Shown: one piece after another, positions 46,155 through 56,151 of the stretch
Layout of the letters: each line of letters begins with the position of its first letter
Numbering within the stretch: position 1 is the first letter of the stretch
Origin: Bradyrhizobium sp. in8p8
GTDB taxonomy: Bacteria > Pseudomonadota > Alphaproteobacteria > Rhizobiales > Xanthobacteraceae
DNA: 64,000 bases
Assembly: GCF_000426845.1 (NCBI RefSeq)
Contig: NZ_AUGD01000003.1
Location: 186,001-250,000, forward strand
Direction of reading: 5' to 3'
Made by a program: the position numbers and the translations under genes
The notes under the pieces: model-generated
Told to the model about the DNA's origin: nothing
The model's input: only the letters and a program-made list of their open reading frames with translations
Database searches by the model: none

Positions 46155-47183
46155 ATGGTCGCATTGCGCGGAAAAGAGATCGACGCTTTCCTCGCCCGTC
46201 CCGATGCGGGCCGCCCCATCATCCTGCTGTACGGACCCGATGCCGGCCTCGTGCGCGAGCGCGCCGATGCGCTGATCGCCTCGGCCGTGGACGATCCCAA
46301 CGATCCGTTTTCGCTGGTCAAGCTCGATGGCGACGAGCTCTCGGCCGAACCCTCTCGCCTCGTCGACGAGGCCATGACGGTGCCGCTGTTCGGCGGCCGC
46401 CGCGCCATCCGCGTTCGCGCCGGTTCGCGCAGCTTTGCCAGCGGAATCGAGACGCTGGCCGAGATGAGCGTGAGGGATTGCCGCATCGTGATCGAGGCCG
46501 GCGAGCTCCGTCCCGAATCGCCACTGCGCAAGACCTGCGAGAAAGCCAAGACCGCCGTGGCGATCGGCTGCTATCCCGATACCGAGCGCGATCTTGCGAG
46601 GCTGATGGAGGACGAACTCCGCATCGCCAATTTGCGCATCGCGCAGGATGCCCGCGCGGCGCTGATGTCGTTCCTCGGCGGCGACCGCCAGGCCTCGCGC
46701 AACGAGTTGCGCAAGCTGACGCTCTACGCCCACGGCAAGGGCGAGGTGACGCTGGAGGACGTGATGGCCGTGGTCGCCGACGCCTCCGAGCTGAAGCTCG
46801 ACCCGATCGTCGACGGCGCCTTTGCCGGAAGGCCCGACATCGTCGAAAGCGAGTTCGCAAAGGCCATGATCGCCGGCACCTATCCCGGCGTGATCATCTC
46901 GGCCGCACAACGCCAGGCCGCGTGGCTGCACAAGTCTGCGCTCGCGATCGCCGACGGTACGCCTGCGTCCGCCGTGCTCGACGGCGGCTTCCCGCGCCTG
47001 CATTTTTCGCGAAAGCCCGCGGTCGAAACCGCGCTGCGCAATTTCACCCCAGCCCGGCTTGCCGCCATCATCGAGCAGCTCGCAACCGCTGCGCTCGATA
47101 CCCGCAGGCAATCCACGCTCGCCGCCGCCATCGCCCAACGCGCGCTGATGGCGATCGCCGCGAATGCAAAGCGCCGGGGCTAG
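46155..47183 (+). CDS. holA: DNA polymerase III subunit delta
   Basis: 342 residues from ATG 46155 (MVALRGKEIDAFL). The AAA-like N-terminus shows ILLYGPDAGLVRERAD, and the delta-family middle region has LGGDRQASRNELRKLTLYA. It is the wrench of the clamp loader that opens the beta clamp. An ATG at 46140 is in frame but lies in the repeat, so the later one is favoured. It is the last gene of the leuS - lptE - holA group. Confidence 0.9.
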   Translation: MVALRGKEIDAFLARPDAGRPIILLYGPDAGLVRERADALIASAVDDPNDPFSLVKLDGDELSAEPSRLVDEAMTVPLFGGRRAIRVRAGSRSFASGIETLAEMSVRDCRIVIEAGELRPESPLRKTCEKAKTAVAIGCYPDTERDLARLMEDELRIANLRIAQDARAALMSFLGGDRQASRNELRKLTLYAHGKGEVTLEDVMAVVADASELKLDPIVDGAFAGRPDIVESEFAKAMIAGTYPGVIISAAQRQAAWLHKSALAIADGTPASAVLDGGFPRLHFSRKPAVETALRNFTPARLAAIIEQLATAALDTRRQSTLAAAIAQRALMAIAANAKRRG

Positions 47184-47553
47184 GCGCCGCTCTCGCGCCA
47201 CGTCATTGCGGACGCAACTCTCTCCACGTCATTGCGAGCCAACGGGTCCGCGCGAAGCGCCGCCCGATGACAGGCTCCGCGAAGCAATCCAGACTCCCTC
47301 CGCGGAAGGATTCTGGATTGCTTCGTCGCTGACGCTCCTCGCAATGACGTGTTGAGAGAATGCCGCGTCACGGTGACTGCCGTGGCCCCTCTTCCCGAGC
47401 AGCGCGCTCTTGCGCGCGTCTCGAAGGATGCAGGCACGTCTCTTTCCCTCGCCTCGAGACGCCGCTCCGCGGCTCCCCAGGGCGAGGGAAAGACGTGACT
47501 ACGCCGTGCGATATTCCGGGACTCGCATCGCCGGCCCGGAACGACGACCCAGG
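47184..47553. other. Spacer between convergent holA and parB, built of repeats
   Basis: About 370 bp without a gene. It contains family A repeat copy 2 (47201-47348), a hairpin with CGTCT/TTCCCTCGCC arms facing GGCGAGGGAAAGACG (about 47436-47497), and a CCGGGAC...CCCGGAACGACGACC remnant of family B near 47515-47550. Confidence 0.7.
47201..47348. repeat. Dispersed palindromic repeat, family A, copy 2
   Basis: CGTCATTGCG at the left and CAATGACG at the right form the ends, with GAAGCAATCC (47281-47290) and GGATTGCTTC (47315-47324) as inner arms, identical to copy 1. An extra CGTCATTGCGAG at about 47229 suggests a partial duplication of the left end. Confidence 0.88.
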
Positions 47554-48441
47554 CTACAGCGCGCCCTTGGCCAGCCGCTTCATCACCTCGTCGAGCTGAT
47601 CGAGGTTGCGGTAGTTGATCTGCACGGAGCCGCCGGGATCGCGGTGGTTGACGGTGACCTTGAGGCCGAGCGCGTCGCTGACGCGCTTCTCCAGATCGAT
47701 CGTGTCAGGATCCTTTTCCTTGCCACCGCTGGCGCGCGCCTTCTGCGGCTTGCGCTCGGGCACACCCTCTTCATGCGCCAGCGCCTCGGCCTGGCGAACG
47801 TTGAGGCCCTCTTCGACGATGCGCTTGGCGGCCGCGAGCGGATCCGGCACGCCGATCAGCGCACGGGCGTGACCCGCGGTCAGCTCGCCGGTTGCGATGA
47901 AGGCCTGCACCTCGGCCGGCAGCTTCGTCAGCCGCATCATGTTGGCGACGTGGCTGCGGCTCTTGCCGACGACCTTGGCGATGTCCTCCTGGCTGCGTTT
48001 GAACTCGTTGGCGAGCGCGTGATAGCCCTGCGCCTCCTCCATTGGGTTGAGATCCTCGCGCTGCACGTTCTCGATGATCGCGAACTCCAGCGCATCGCTG
48101 TCGCTGATATCGACGGGGACGATCGGCACCTCATGGAGACCGGCCATCTGCGAGGCGCGCCAGCGCCGCTCGCCGGCGATGATCTCGTAGCGGTCCTGCA
48201 CGCCCTTCACCGGGCGCACCACGATCGGCTGGATCACGCCGTGCTGCTTGATCGAATCGCTGAGCTCCTTCAGCTCGGTGTCCGAAAAGGTACGGCGCGG
48301 ATTGCGCGGGTTGGGCTTGATGAATTCGATCGGCACCTTGCGCTGCGCGCGCGGACGATCGACATGCTGCGCCTCGCCGCCGACATCACCGATCAGACTC
48401 GCAAGACCTCGGCCCAGTCGCGAACGCGCTTCGTCGGCCAT
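47554..48441 (-). CDS. parB: Chromosome partitioning protein ParB
   Basis: 295 residues from ATG 48441, preceded by GGGAG. The N-terminus MADEARSRLGRGLASL is the conserved ParA-stimulating Arg motif; GERRWRASQMAG is the CTP-binding motif, and an HTH (about 140-200) binds parS. It loads at parS and spreads as a CTP-driven sliding clamp. Five perfect parS sites lie 2-4 kb to the right. parA is upstream, separated by a palindromic repeat. Confidence 0.96.
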   Translation of the reverse strand: MADEARSRLGRGLASLIGDVGGEAQHVDRPRAQRKVPIEFIKPNPRNPRRTFSDTELKELSDSIKQHGVIQPIVVRPVKGVQDRYEIIAGERRWRASQMAGLHEVPIVPVDISDSDALEFAIIENVQREDLNPMEEAQGYHALANEFKRSQEDIAKVVGKSRSHVANMMRLTKLPAEVQAFIATGELTAGHARALIGVPDPLAAAKRIVEEGLNVRQAEALAHEEGVPERKPQKARASGGKEKDPDTIDLEKRVSDALGLKVTVNHRDPGGSVQINYRNLDQLDEVMKRLAKGAL

Positions 48442-48488
48442 CGCCAGCTCCCTTGGATTCAACTCGAACGCTCCTGCTACTCTGGTCC

Positions 48489-48595
48489 CGTCGTTCCGGA
48501 GTGCGCGAAGTGCGAACCCGGACTCCCGGCGTTGCTCAATTCCAAATCTCGGGATTCCGGATCAGTTCGCGTGCCGCAAATTGTCCGGAATGACA
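48489..48595. repeat. Dispersed palindromic repeat (family B) between parA and parB
   Basis: CGTCGTTCCGGA at the left pairs with TCCGGAATGACACG at the right; inner GAACCCGGACTCC faces GGGATTCCGGATC. It occupies most of the 163-bp gap between parA and parB and so lies on their presumed joint transcript. Confidence 0.8.
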
Positions 48596-48604
48596 CGTCT
48601 GGAT

Positions 48605-49474
48605 TCAATGCGTCGTTCGCAGCTCGCGCTCGCGCTGGATCACCTCGGTCGCAAGCCGCAGGTAAGCTTCGCTGCCGACGCATTTGAGATCGTAGACCAG
48701 CACCGGCTTGCCGTAGGACGGCGCCTCCGAGATGCGCACGTTGCGCGGGATCATGGTCTTGTAGACCTTCTCGCCCATGAACTGGCGCACATCGGCGACG
48801 ACCTGGTTCGAGAGGTTGTTGCGCGAGTCGAACATGGTCAGCACGATGCCGTGGATCGACAGGTTCGGGTTGAGCGTCGAGCGCACCTGCTCAACGGTCT
48901 GCAAGAGTTGCGACAGACCTTCGAGCGCGAAGAACTCGCATTGCAGCGGCACCAGGATCGCATCTGACGCAGCCATCGCGTTGACGGTGAGCAGGTTGAG
49001 CGAAGGCGGGCAGTCGATCAGAACATAGGTGTAGTCGGCGTCGGGCGAGACGTTGTTGTTCAGCGCGCCGATCGCATCGCGCAGCTTGAAGGCGCGGCCG
49101 GGTGTGGTGCCAAGCTCGAGCTCGAGGCCGGAGAGGTCCATGGTCGAGGGCGCGATGTGCAGCCGCGGCACCGCGGTCGAGACCACCGCTTCGCGCAAGG
49201 CGGCTTCGCCGACCAGCACGTCATAGGTCGAGAGGGAGCGGTTGCGGCGGTCGATGCCGAGCCCGGTCGAGGCGTTGCCCTGGGGATCGAGGTCGACGAT
49301 CAGGACGCGCTCGCCGATTGCAGCGAGCGCCGTGCCAAGATTGATCGCTGTGGTTGTCTTTCCCACGCCGCCCTTTTGATTCGCCAGCGCAAGGATGCGC
49401 GGGTGGCCGTGCGGGACCTCCGCTGCCTTGTCCTGGGCCGACTGTTCTTGGCCTGGTTCGTCAATCACGCTCAT
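48605..49474 (-). CDS. parA: Chromosome partitioning ATPase ParA
   Basis: 289 residues. The deviant Walker A is QKGGVGKTTTAIN; the other Walker motifs VDLDPQGNAS and VLIDCPPSLNLL follow. There is no N-terminal HTH, so this is the chromosomal (Soj-type) form. ParA-ATP coats the nucleoid and pulls ParB-parS. ATG 49474. It lies 28 bp after rsmG on the same strand, in the conserved mnmG - rsmG - parA - parB order. Confidence 0.97.
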   Translation of the reverse strand: MSVIDEPGQEQSAQDKAAEVPHGHPRILALANQKGGVGKTTTAINLGTALAAIGERVLIVDLDPQGNASTGLGIDRRNRSLSTYDVLVGEAALREAVVSTAVPRLHIAPSTMDLSGLELELGTTPGRAFKLRDAIGALNNNVSPDADYTYVLIDCPPSLNLLTVNAMAASDAILVPLQCEFFALEGLSQLLQTVEQVRSTLNPNLSIHGIVLTMFDSRNNLSNQVVADVRQFMGEKVYKTMIPRNVRISEAPSYGKPVLVYDLKCVGSEAYLRLATEVIQRERELRTTH

Positions 49475-49502
49475 CGCAATTCCCCACTCACCCCTGAACG
49501 CC

Positions 49503-50276
49503 TCAGCCTCGCCGTTCGGCGGACGTCAGCTCCACGATCCACCCGTCCCCGGTTCGGCTTGGATGCAGCTTGGGCTGGATATTCCAATATTTAGTGGCTT
49601 CGGTCAATTCAGCCTCTACATCTTGACCTTTCGGAAACAATGCCTTTGCGCCTTGGCGCATGAGGGGCTCCGCAAAGCCGATGAGTTGATGTAGCGGAGC
49701 CAGTGCACGCGCGGTGACGCAATCGACGGGGCCGGTGATTCTATCCACATTATCCCCGATCTCAGCGAGATGTACGACTCCCGGAGATGTGGTGACGCGG
49801 ATCGCTTCGCGCAAAAAGGCAGCCTTCTTCGCGATTCGCTCGACGAGGTGGACGCTCGCGCCCGGCTTGCCCGCCATCACACAGGCGAGGACCACGCCTG
49901 GAAAACCGCCGCCGCTGCCGAGGTCGGCCCAGCGTCTTGCAGTCGGCGCGAGATCGACGAGCTGAAGGGAGTCGGCGATGTGCCGTGTCCAGAGGTTTGG
50001 CAGTGTCGAAGGCGCGACCAGATTGGTCTTGGATTGCCACTCGCGGAGCAGCGCGATGTAGCGATCGAGGCGGACCTCTGTTTCATGTGAAACGGGCGCG
50101 AGCTTGAGCGCGGCGACCTTGTCGGCCGCGATGATCGCGTCGAGCGATCGATCGTTGGCGCTGGCCTTCTCGATCTTCGGTCTGGGCGGTCCTGGCTCAG
50201 CGTGCCCACCGGCGCCCTCGCCTGCCGTTGGCCGCCGCGAGAGCGGTCGTTCCCCACCCGGTCCGCGCTGTTTCAC
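49503..50276 (-). CDS. rsmG: 16S rRNA (guanine-527-N7)-methyltransferase
   Basis: Up to 257 residues; the conserved part starts near residue 60. SAM-binding motif LGSGGGFPGVVLAC and the family's LRDWQ/N-like LLREWQSKTNLVA are clear. It methylates G527 of 16S rRNA. The only plausible initiators are GTG codons; the one at 50276 lies within a perfect parS site. The N-terminal 55 residues are Pro/Gly/Ala-rich and may not be translated. It lies 9 bp after mnmG. A degenerate parS (50080-50093) sits in its coding region. Confidence 0.9.
   Translation of the reverse strand: MKQRGPGGERPLSRRPTAGEGAGGHAEPGPPRPKIEKASANDRSLDAIIAADKVAALKLAPVSHETEVRLDRYIALLREWQSKTNLVAPSTLPNLWTRHIADSLQLVDLAPTARRWADLGSGGGFPGVVLACVMAGKPGASVHLVERIAKKAAFLREAIRVTTSPGVVHLAEIGDNVDRITGPVDCVTARALAPLHQLIGFAEPLMRQGAKALFPKGQDVEAELTEATKYWNIQPKLHPSRTGDGWIVELTSAERRG
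50080..50093. promoter_or_regulatory. Degenerate parS site inside rsmG
   Basis: GTTTCATGTGAAAC differs at one position from the parS core GTTTCACGTGAAAC. It may be a weak ParB site. Confidence 0.55.
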
Positions 50277-50283
50277 GTGAAAC
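50270..50283. promoter_or_regulatory. parS: parS site at the mnmG-rsmG junction
   Basis: GTTTCACGTGAAAC is a perfect core palindrome, in the 16-mer TGTTTCACGTGAAACG. It overlaps the GTG that could start rsmG. Confidence 0.92.
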
Positions 50284-50285
50284 GC

Positions 50286-52166
50286 CTATGCGATTGCCTT
50301 GGAATTCTTCCGAGCTTCACGGCGGAGATACGCCGCAAGGATACCGAGCGCCGCCGGCGTCATACCATCGATGCGGCCAGCTTGGCCGACCGTGAACGGG
50401 CGCGCCTTCTCCAGCTTGGCACGGACCTCGTTGGAGAGACCGGGGACCATCTGGTAATCGACCTCCGACAGAACCAACCCCTCGTCGCGCCGGAAGGCCT
50501 CAACGTCCGCACTCTGGCGCTCCAGATAGACGTCGTACTTGGCGTCGATCTCGAGATGCGTGGCGATAACCGGATCAACCGCGGCCAGCTCCGGCCAGAT
50601 CGCGCGGACTTGGCTCCAGCCGATCTCGGGATACGCCATCAGCTCGAAGGCGGAGCGGCGTTGGCCGTCCCGATTGAGTGAAAGGCCGTGCTTGATTGCC
50701 TCGTTCGGGGTGATGGTCAGAGACTTCGACAGTGCTCGGGCCGCATTCAGGGCGTCCATCTTGGTGCGGTGGTGCCGGGTTCGAGCCCTGCCGACACATC
50801 CCAAGGCGATGCCCTTCTCTGTCAGACGCTGGTCCGCATTGTCGGCCCGTAGCGTCAAACGATACTCGGCCCTGGAGGTGAACATCCGATAGGGCTCACT
50901 GATCCCGCGGGTGACGAGGTCATCGATCATCACGCCAAGATAGCCGTCAGCCCGGTCGAACACCGTCAGCGCGGCCCCACTGGCGGACAAGGCCGCATTC
51001 AGGCCGGCCACGATGCCCTGCCCGGCGGCCTCCTCGTACCCGGTGGTGCCATTGATCTGCCCGGCCAGGAACAGGCCGCGCAGCCGCTTGGTCTGCAGGG
51101 TCGGATCGAGCTCGCGGGGATCGATGTGGTCGTACTCGATGGCATAGCCCGGGCGGACCATCTTCACCCGCTCCAGACCGGGAATGCTGGCGAGGATCGC
51201 GAGCTGAACTTCCTCGGGAAGCGATGTCGAGATGCCGTTGGGATAGACCGTGCTTTCGTCGAGCCCTTCCGGCTCCAGGAAGATCTGATGGCCATCCCGA
51301 TCGCCAAAGCGGACGATCTTGTCCTCGATCGAAGGACAATAGCGCGGACCGGAGCTCTTGATCTGCCCGGAATACATCGGGGATCGATGCACATTGGCCC
51401 TGATCACCTCGTGGGTGACGGTTGTGGTCCGGGTGATGCCACACTGGATTTGCGGGGTCGTGATCCGTTCGGTCATCACCGAGAACGGCTCTGGCGGATC
51501 GTCTCCGGGCTGCATCTCGACTGCAGACCAGTCGATCGTGGTGCCGTCGAGGCGCGGCGGCGTCCCGGTCTTGAGGCGTCCGAGTGTAAAGCCGGCGCGC
51601 TCAAAGGAGCCGGAAAGACCCATCGCCGGCGCCTCGCCAACCCGACCTGCGGGCCAGTTCTTTTCTCCCAGATGGATCAGACCGCGGAGGAAGGTCCCTG
51701 TGGTGACTACGACGGCCCCTGCCCGGAGCTCGCGGCCATCAGCCAGGCGCAGTCCGGTCACCCGGCCGTCGGCCGTAATCAGCTCGTCGGCTTCCCCCTC
51801 AATGACGGAAAGACCCTCGGTCTCCAAGATGGCGGCTTGCATGGCAGCCGCATAAAGCTTTCTGTCCGCCTGGGCCCGGGGACCGCGGACGGCCGGACCC
51901 TTCCGGCGGTTGAGCACCCTGAACTGGATGCCGCCGGCGTCACCGACACGGCCCATCAGACCATCGAGCGCATCAACTTCGCGGACCAGATGCCCCTTGC
52001 CCAGGCCGCCGATGGCCGGATTGCAGGACATTGCGCCAACGGTGGAGAAACGATGCGTTACCAGAGCGGTCAAGGCGCCCATCCGGGCCGAAGCGGCCGC
52101 AGCTTCACAGCCGGCGTGGCCGCCGCCAATCACGATGACGTCGAAACTTGCTCGCTCTGTTCGCAT
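50286..52166 (-). CDS. mnmG: tRNA uridine-5-carboxymethylaminomethyl modification enzyme MnmG
   Basis: 626 residues. FAD-binding motif [21 protein letters not shown] at the N-terminus, then the family motif [23 protein letters not shown] with a conserved Cys, and a helical C-terminal MnmE-binding domain (about 560-620). With MnmE it modifies U34 of tRNAs reading split codon boxes. ATG 52166. It lies 470 bp downstream of mnmE on the same strand, with the parS-rich spacer between. Confidence 0.97.
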   Translation of the reverse strand: MRTERASFDVIVIGGGHAGCEAAAASARMGALTALVTHRFSTVGAMSCNPAIGGLGKGHLVREVDALDGLMGRVGDAGGIQFRVLNRRKGPAVRGPRAQADRKLYAAAMQAAILETEGLSVIEGEADELITADGRVTGLRLADGRELRAGAVVVTTGTFLRGLIHLGEKNWPAGRVGEAPAMGLSGSFERAGFTLGRLKTGTPPRLDGTTIDWSAVEMQPGDDPPEPFSVMTERITTPQIQCGITRTTTVTHEVIRANVHRSPMYSGQIKSSGPRYCPSIEDKIVRFGDRDGHQIFLEPEGLDESTVYPNGISTSLPEEVQLAILASIPGLERVKMVRPGYAIEYDHIDPRELDPTLQTKRLRGLFLAGQINGTTGYEEAAGQGIVAGLNAALSASGAALTVFDRADGYLGVMIDDLVTRGISEPYRMFTSRAEYRLTLRADNADQRLTEKGIALGCVGRARTRHHRTKMDALNAARALSKSLTITPNEAIKHGLSLNRDGQRRSAFELMAYPEIGWSQVRAIWPELAAVDPVIATHLEIDAKYDVYLERQSADVEAFRRDEGLVLSEVDYQMVPGLSNEVRAKLEKARPFTVGQAGRIDGMTPAALGILAAYLRREARKNSKAIA

Positions 52167-52220
52167 AGGGGACTTCTAGCTCAGGGGCGGAAAAGCGGGA
52201 AGCGGAAACTGGAAGCGGCT

Positions 52221-52234
52221 GTTTCACGTGAAAC
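52221..52234. promoter_or_regulatory. parS: parS site
   Basis: GTTTCACGTGAAAC lies in a full 16-bp consensus TGTTTCACGTGAAACA (52220-52235). Confidence 0.95.
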
Positions 52235-52262
52235 ACGAGCCACGCGGGTGGCGGATGTTTTC

Positions 52263-52288
52263 GCGAAAACAACCCCATGCACAGTAGA
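52263..52288. repeat. 26-bp block shared with 19478-19503
   Basis: These bases, starting GCGAAAACAACC and ending GCACAGTAGA, are identical to 19478-19503 on the same strand. The flanks differ, so it is a conserved core of a dispersed element. Confidence 0.85.
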
Positions 52289-52309
52289 GGGAGCCTCGGG
52301 AAACCCGGT

Positions 52310-52323
52310 GTTTCACGTGAAAC
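52310..52323. promoter_or_regulatory. parS: parS site
   Basis: GTTTCACGTGAAAC, in the 16-mer TGTTTCACGTGAAACG (52309-52324). Confidence 0.94.
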
Positions 52324-52332
52324 GAAAGAGGG

Positions 52333-52425
52333 CGTCATTGCGAGCGCAGCGAAGCAATCCGGATCCTCCGATCCTCCGCACCGAGAAGCTGGACTGCTTT
52401 CTCGCAAAGGCTGCGCGCAATGACG
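52333..52425. repeat. Dispersed palindromic repeat, family A, copy 3
   Basis: CGTCATTGCGAGCGCAGC and GAAGCAATCC (52351-52360) match copies 1 and 2; the right arm is degenerate (GGACTGCTTT) but the end CAATGACG is kept. It lies between two parS sites. Confidence 0.82.
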
Positions 52426-52507
52426 AGCATCGAGGAGTGAATGGAGCGCTGCCGATGCCACCTAGGCCAGTCGATCTCCTCAAGTCGATTGCAGACCACA
52501 TCCTCGT

Positions 52508-52521
52508 GTTTCACGTGAAAC
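52508..52521. promoter_or_regulatory. parS: parS site
   Basis: GTTTCACGTGAAAC lies in a full 16-bp consensus TGTTTCACGTGAAACA (52507-52522). Confidence 0.95.
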
Positions 52522-52582
52522 AGAGCCGCCCCGGTTGGCAAGATGACGGCGTTCCACCTAGCACGTGAAACGAAACCCCCAC

Positions 52583-52596
52583 GTTTCACGTGAAAC
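52583..52596. promoter_or_regulatory. parS: parS site
   Basis: GTTTCACGTGAAAC, in the 16-mer CGTTTCACGTGAAACA (52582-52597). A half-site GCACGTGAAAC lies about 20 bp to its left. Confidence 0.93.
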
Positions 52597-52639
52597 ACAA
52601 GAAATGGAACAAGGGCTAATCTAGAGTGAAGACCTAGCG

Positions 52640-53998
52640 CTACTTTCCGATACAGAACTTCTGGAAGATGGCGCCAAGGACGTCTTCGACATCCACCCGG
52701 CCTAAGAGCCGGCCCAAGGCAAAAGCGGCGGCCCGCAGCTCTTCGGCCGCGAGCTCCTCGCCGTGTTCTACAAGGTCCAGACTGCGGTGCAAGCTGTCTA
52801 GCGCCTGCTGCAGAAGATCGCGCTGACGCGCCCGGGTGACCAATGCGCCCTCGCTCATTCCGAAGAATCTGGCGGCGAATTTCACGAGGGCTTCGACCAG
52901 CTCGGCGATGCCGTCGCCTCGACTGGCGGAGATAGCGAACTCACCCGGTGCGATGGCGCCTTGGTTCCTGCCGAGATCGATCTTGTTGCGGACGATCCAG
53001 ACCGCGCCGCCGGACGACGGATCATCGGCGCCGGATCTCCGAAGCGGGCGCATCGCGTCCGGATCGACCGCTCGCCCCCCCTCCACCAGCCACAGCACGA
53101 GATCGGCGTCCGCGGCCCGCGCCCGCGCCCGGCGCACACCTTCCTGCTCGACGGGATCATCGGTCTCGCGGATGCCGGCGGTATCGATCACCGTGACGGG
53201 ATAGCCGTCGAGGTCGAGCTGCACCTCGATGACGTCGCGCGTCGTGCCGGCATACGGCGAGACGATCGCAACCTCACGACGCGCGAGCTGGTTGATCAGC
53301 GTCGACTTGCCGACATTCGGCTCGCCGGCGATGGCAACCACAAGGCCTTCGCGCAAGCGTTCAGAATGTCCCTGCGTCGCAAGCACTTCTGCGATTTCGT
53401 CATGCAGCGCCTTGATCGCCTTGACCGCCGGGGCCCTCAACTCGGCGGGCACATCGCCCTCATCGGAAAAATCGATGCCCGCCTCGATCAGCGCCGAGGC
53501 CTCGATGATGCGCTCGCGCCAGTCACGCGCGCGATTGCCGAGGAGGCCCTGCAGCTGGCGCAGCGCCTGGCGGCGCTGGCGATCGGTGTCGGCATGGATG
53601 AGGTCATCGAGGCCCTCGGCCTCGGTCAGATCGAGCTTTCCGTTCTCGAAGGCACGCCGCGTGAACTCTCCAGGCTCAGCCGCCCTCGTATTCGGAATTT
53701 TGCAAATCTCGCCGAGGAGCGCCGCGAGCACCGCGCGTCCGCCATGAACATGAAATTCGGCGACGTCCTCGCCGGTCGCACTTGCCGGTCCCGGAAACCA
53801 GAGCACGACGGCATCGTCGATCGGCTGGCCCGAACCGCCCCGAAGCAACCTCCGGCTCGCCTGTCGCGGCGGCGGCGGGTTGCCAGCAAGCGTCGTCAAC
53901 ACCGAGCCAGCTTGTGCGCCCGAGACGCGTACCACCGCGATCGCGCTGGGCGCCCGCCCGGATGAGAGCGCAAAGATCGTCTGGTCACGCGGATGCAT
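52640..53998 (-). CDS. mnmE: tRNA modification GTPase MnmE
   Basis: 452 residues. The N-terminal folate-binding domain (about 1-120) begins [13 protein letters not shown]; a helical domain holds an inserted Ras-like G domain with [16 protein letters not shown] and NKID. The C-terminus ends FCIGK, the CxGK motif. It partners MnmG in tRNA U34 modification. ATG 53998. It lies between rho and mnmG, all on the same strand. Confidence 0.97.
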   Translation of the reverse strand: MHPRDQTIFALSSGRAPSAIAVVRVSGAQAGSVLTTLAGNPPPPRQASRRLLRGGSGQPIDDAVVLWFPGPASATGEDVAEFHVHGGRAVLAALLGEICKIPNTRAAEPGEFTRRAFENGKLDLTEAEGLDDLIHADTDRQRRQALRQLQGLLGNRARDWRERIIEASALIEAGIDFSDEGDVPAELRAPAVKAIKALHDEIAEVLATQGHSERLREGLVVAIAGEPNVGKSTLINQLARREVAIVSPYAGTTRDVIEVQLDLDGYPVTVIDTAGIRETDDPVEQEGVRRARARAADADLVLWLVEGGRAVDPDAMRPLRRSGADDPSSGGAVWIVRNKIDLGRNQGAIAPGEFAISASRGDGIAELVEALVKFAARFFGMSEGALVTRARQRDLLQQALDSLHRSLDLVEHGEELAAEELRAAAFALGRLLGRVDVEDVLGAIFQKFCIGK

Positions 53999-54079
53999 GG
54001 CCTATTTGTCCGCCTCTCGATGAAAAGGCAAATCTCCGACCTGAGATCATCCAGAGCAGTTGCCGCAGCATGCATTTAT

Positions 54080-54193
54080 TGCAGTGCAGCATAACCAGAC
54101 CTACTTACCCCGTCCTTCGTGCTGCATGATTGCTGCAGCAGAGCGCGCAGCAAAAAGGGCGCCCGGAGGCGCCCTCGGATATGCTGCACTGCA
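54080..54193. repeat. 14-bp perfect inverted repeat bracketing the rho terminator
   Basis: TGCAGTGCAGCATA (54080-54093) is exactly inverted by TATGCTGCACTGCA (54180-54193). The 114-bp unit has a strong terminator inside and further GCTGCA/TGCAGC words (54119-54137). It starts immediately after the rho stop codon. Confidence 0.85.
54152..54174 (-). terminator. Rho-independent terminator after rho
   Basis: On the minus strand GGGCGCC, loop TCCG and GGCGCCC (54157-54174) are followed by TTTTT (54156-54152). It ends the rho transcript about 20 bp after the stop codon. Confidence 0.92.
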
Positions 54194-54194
54194 C

Positions 54195-55460
<1,266 letters not shown>

Positions 55461-55716
55461 TGGGATGGTCCTGTGGGGTAACCTGAAAAGAGGGGGGTGC
55501 GAGGAGGCTCTGAAATGCGGACGCGAGCAGGTGCAGGTAAGGTCCGCAGGTCTGGCAAGGTGAGCGCCGGTGAGGCTTCAAACCTGATGCGGTGTCCGGC
55601 CTCTGGAAAGCTCGGACACAACCACATCCGCCTGCGTTGGGTGGGATGTCGACAATATAGAAAATCGCTCCCCGCTCCGCAAGCCGAAGCGCTGAGCTAA
55701 TCGTCGCGCGTGTCGC

Positions 55717-56151
55717 CTAGAACGGCTTCACGATCACCATGATGACGATGAAAATCATCAGAACAGTCGGCACCTCATTGATTATTCGATAGAATTTCTG
55801 GCTTCGCGGGCGACGGTCGGCGGCGAAATCCTTCAGCCAGCGCGAAAAAAAGCCGTGAACCGCGGACAGCGCGAGGACCAGTGCCAGTTTTACGTGCAGC
55901 CAGCCGAACGAGAACCAATGGCCGGACCAGGCGAGATAGAGCCCGGCAAGCCAGGTGACGATCATCGCGGGGTTGATGATCGCCTTCAGCAGCCGACGCT
56001 CCATAATCTTGAACGTCTCCGACTGCTTCGAGCCGATCTCGGCCTCGCAATGGTAGACGAACAGCCGCGGCAGATAGAGCATGCCGGCCATCCAGGCGAT
56101 GACCGCGATCACGTGCAGCGCCTTGATCCAGAGATAGACGTCTTCGAACAT
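55717..56151 (-). CDS. hemJ: Protoporphyrinogen IX oxidase HemJ
   Basis: 144 residues with four membrane helices. The conserved His of the N-terminal ALHVIAVIAWMAGMLYLPRLFVYH and the later Lys/Arg-rich loop are typical of HemJ (formerly UPF0093/DUF). It oxidises protoporphyrinogen IX in haem synthesis. It is the last leftward gene before the candidate origin. In many relatives hemE lies beside it; hemE is not present here. Confidence 0.9.
   Translation of the reverse strand: MFEDVYLWIKALHVIAVIAWMAGMLYLPRLFVYHCEAEIGSKQSETFKIMERRLLKAIINPAMIVTWLAGLYLAWSGHWFSFGWLHVKLALVLALSAVHGFFSRWLKDFAADRRPRSQKFYRIINEVPTVLMIFIVIMVIVKPF

Larger units (their letters stand above)
52167..52639. other. parS-rich spacer between mnmE and mnmG
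   Basis: About 470 bp without a gene. It contains four perfect parS cores (52221, 52310, 52508, 52583), a half-site GCACGTGAAAC (52561-52571), family A repeat copy 3 and a 26-bp block shared with 19478-19503. It looks like the main ParB loading zone. Confidence 0.85.
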
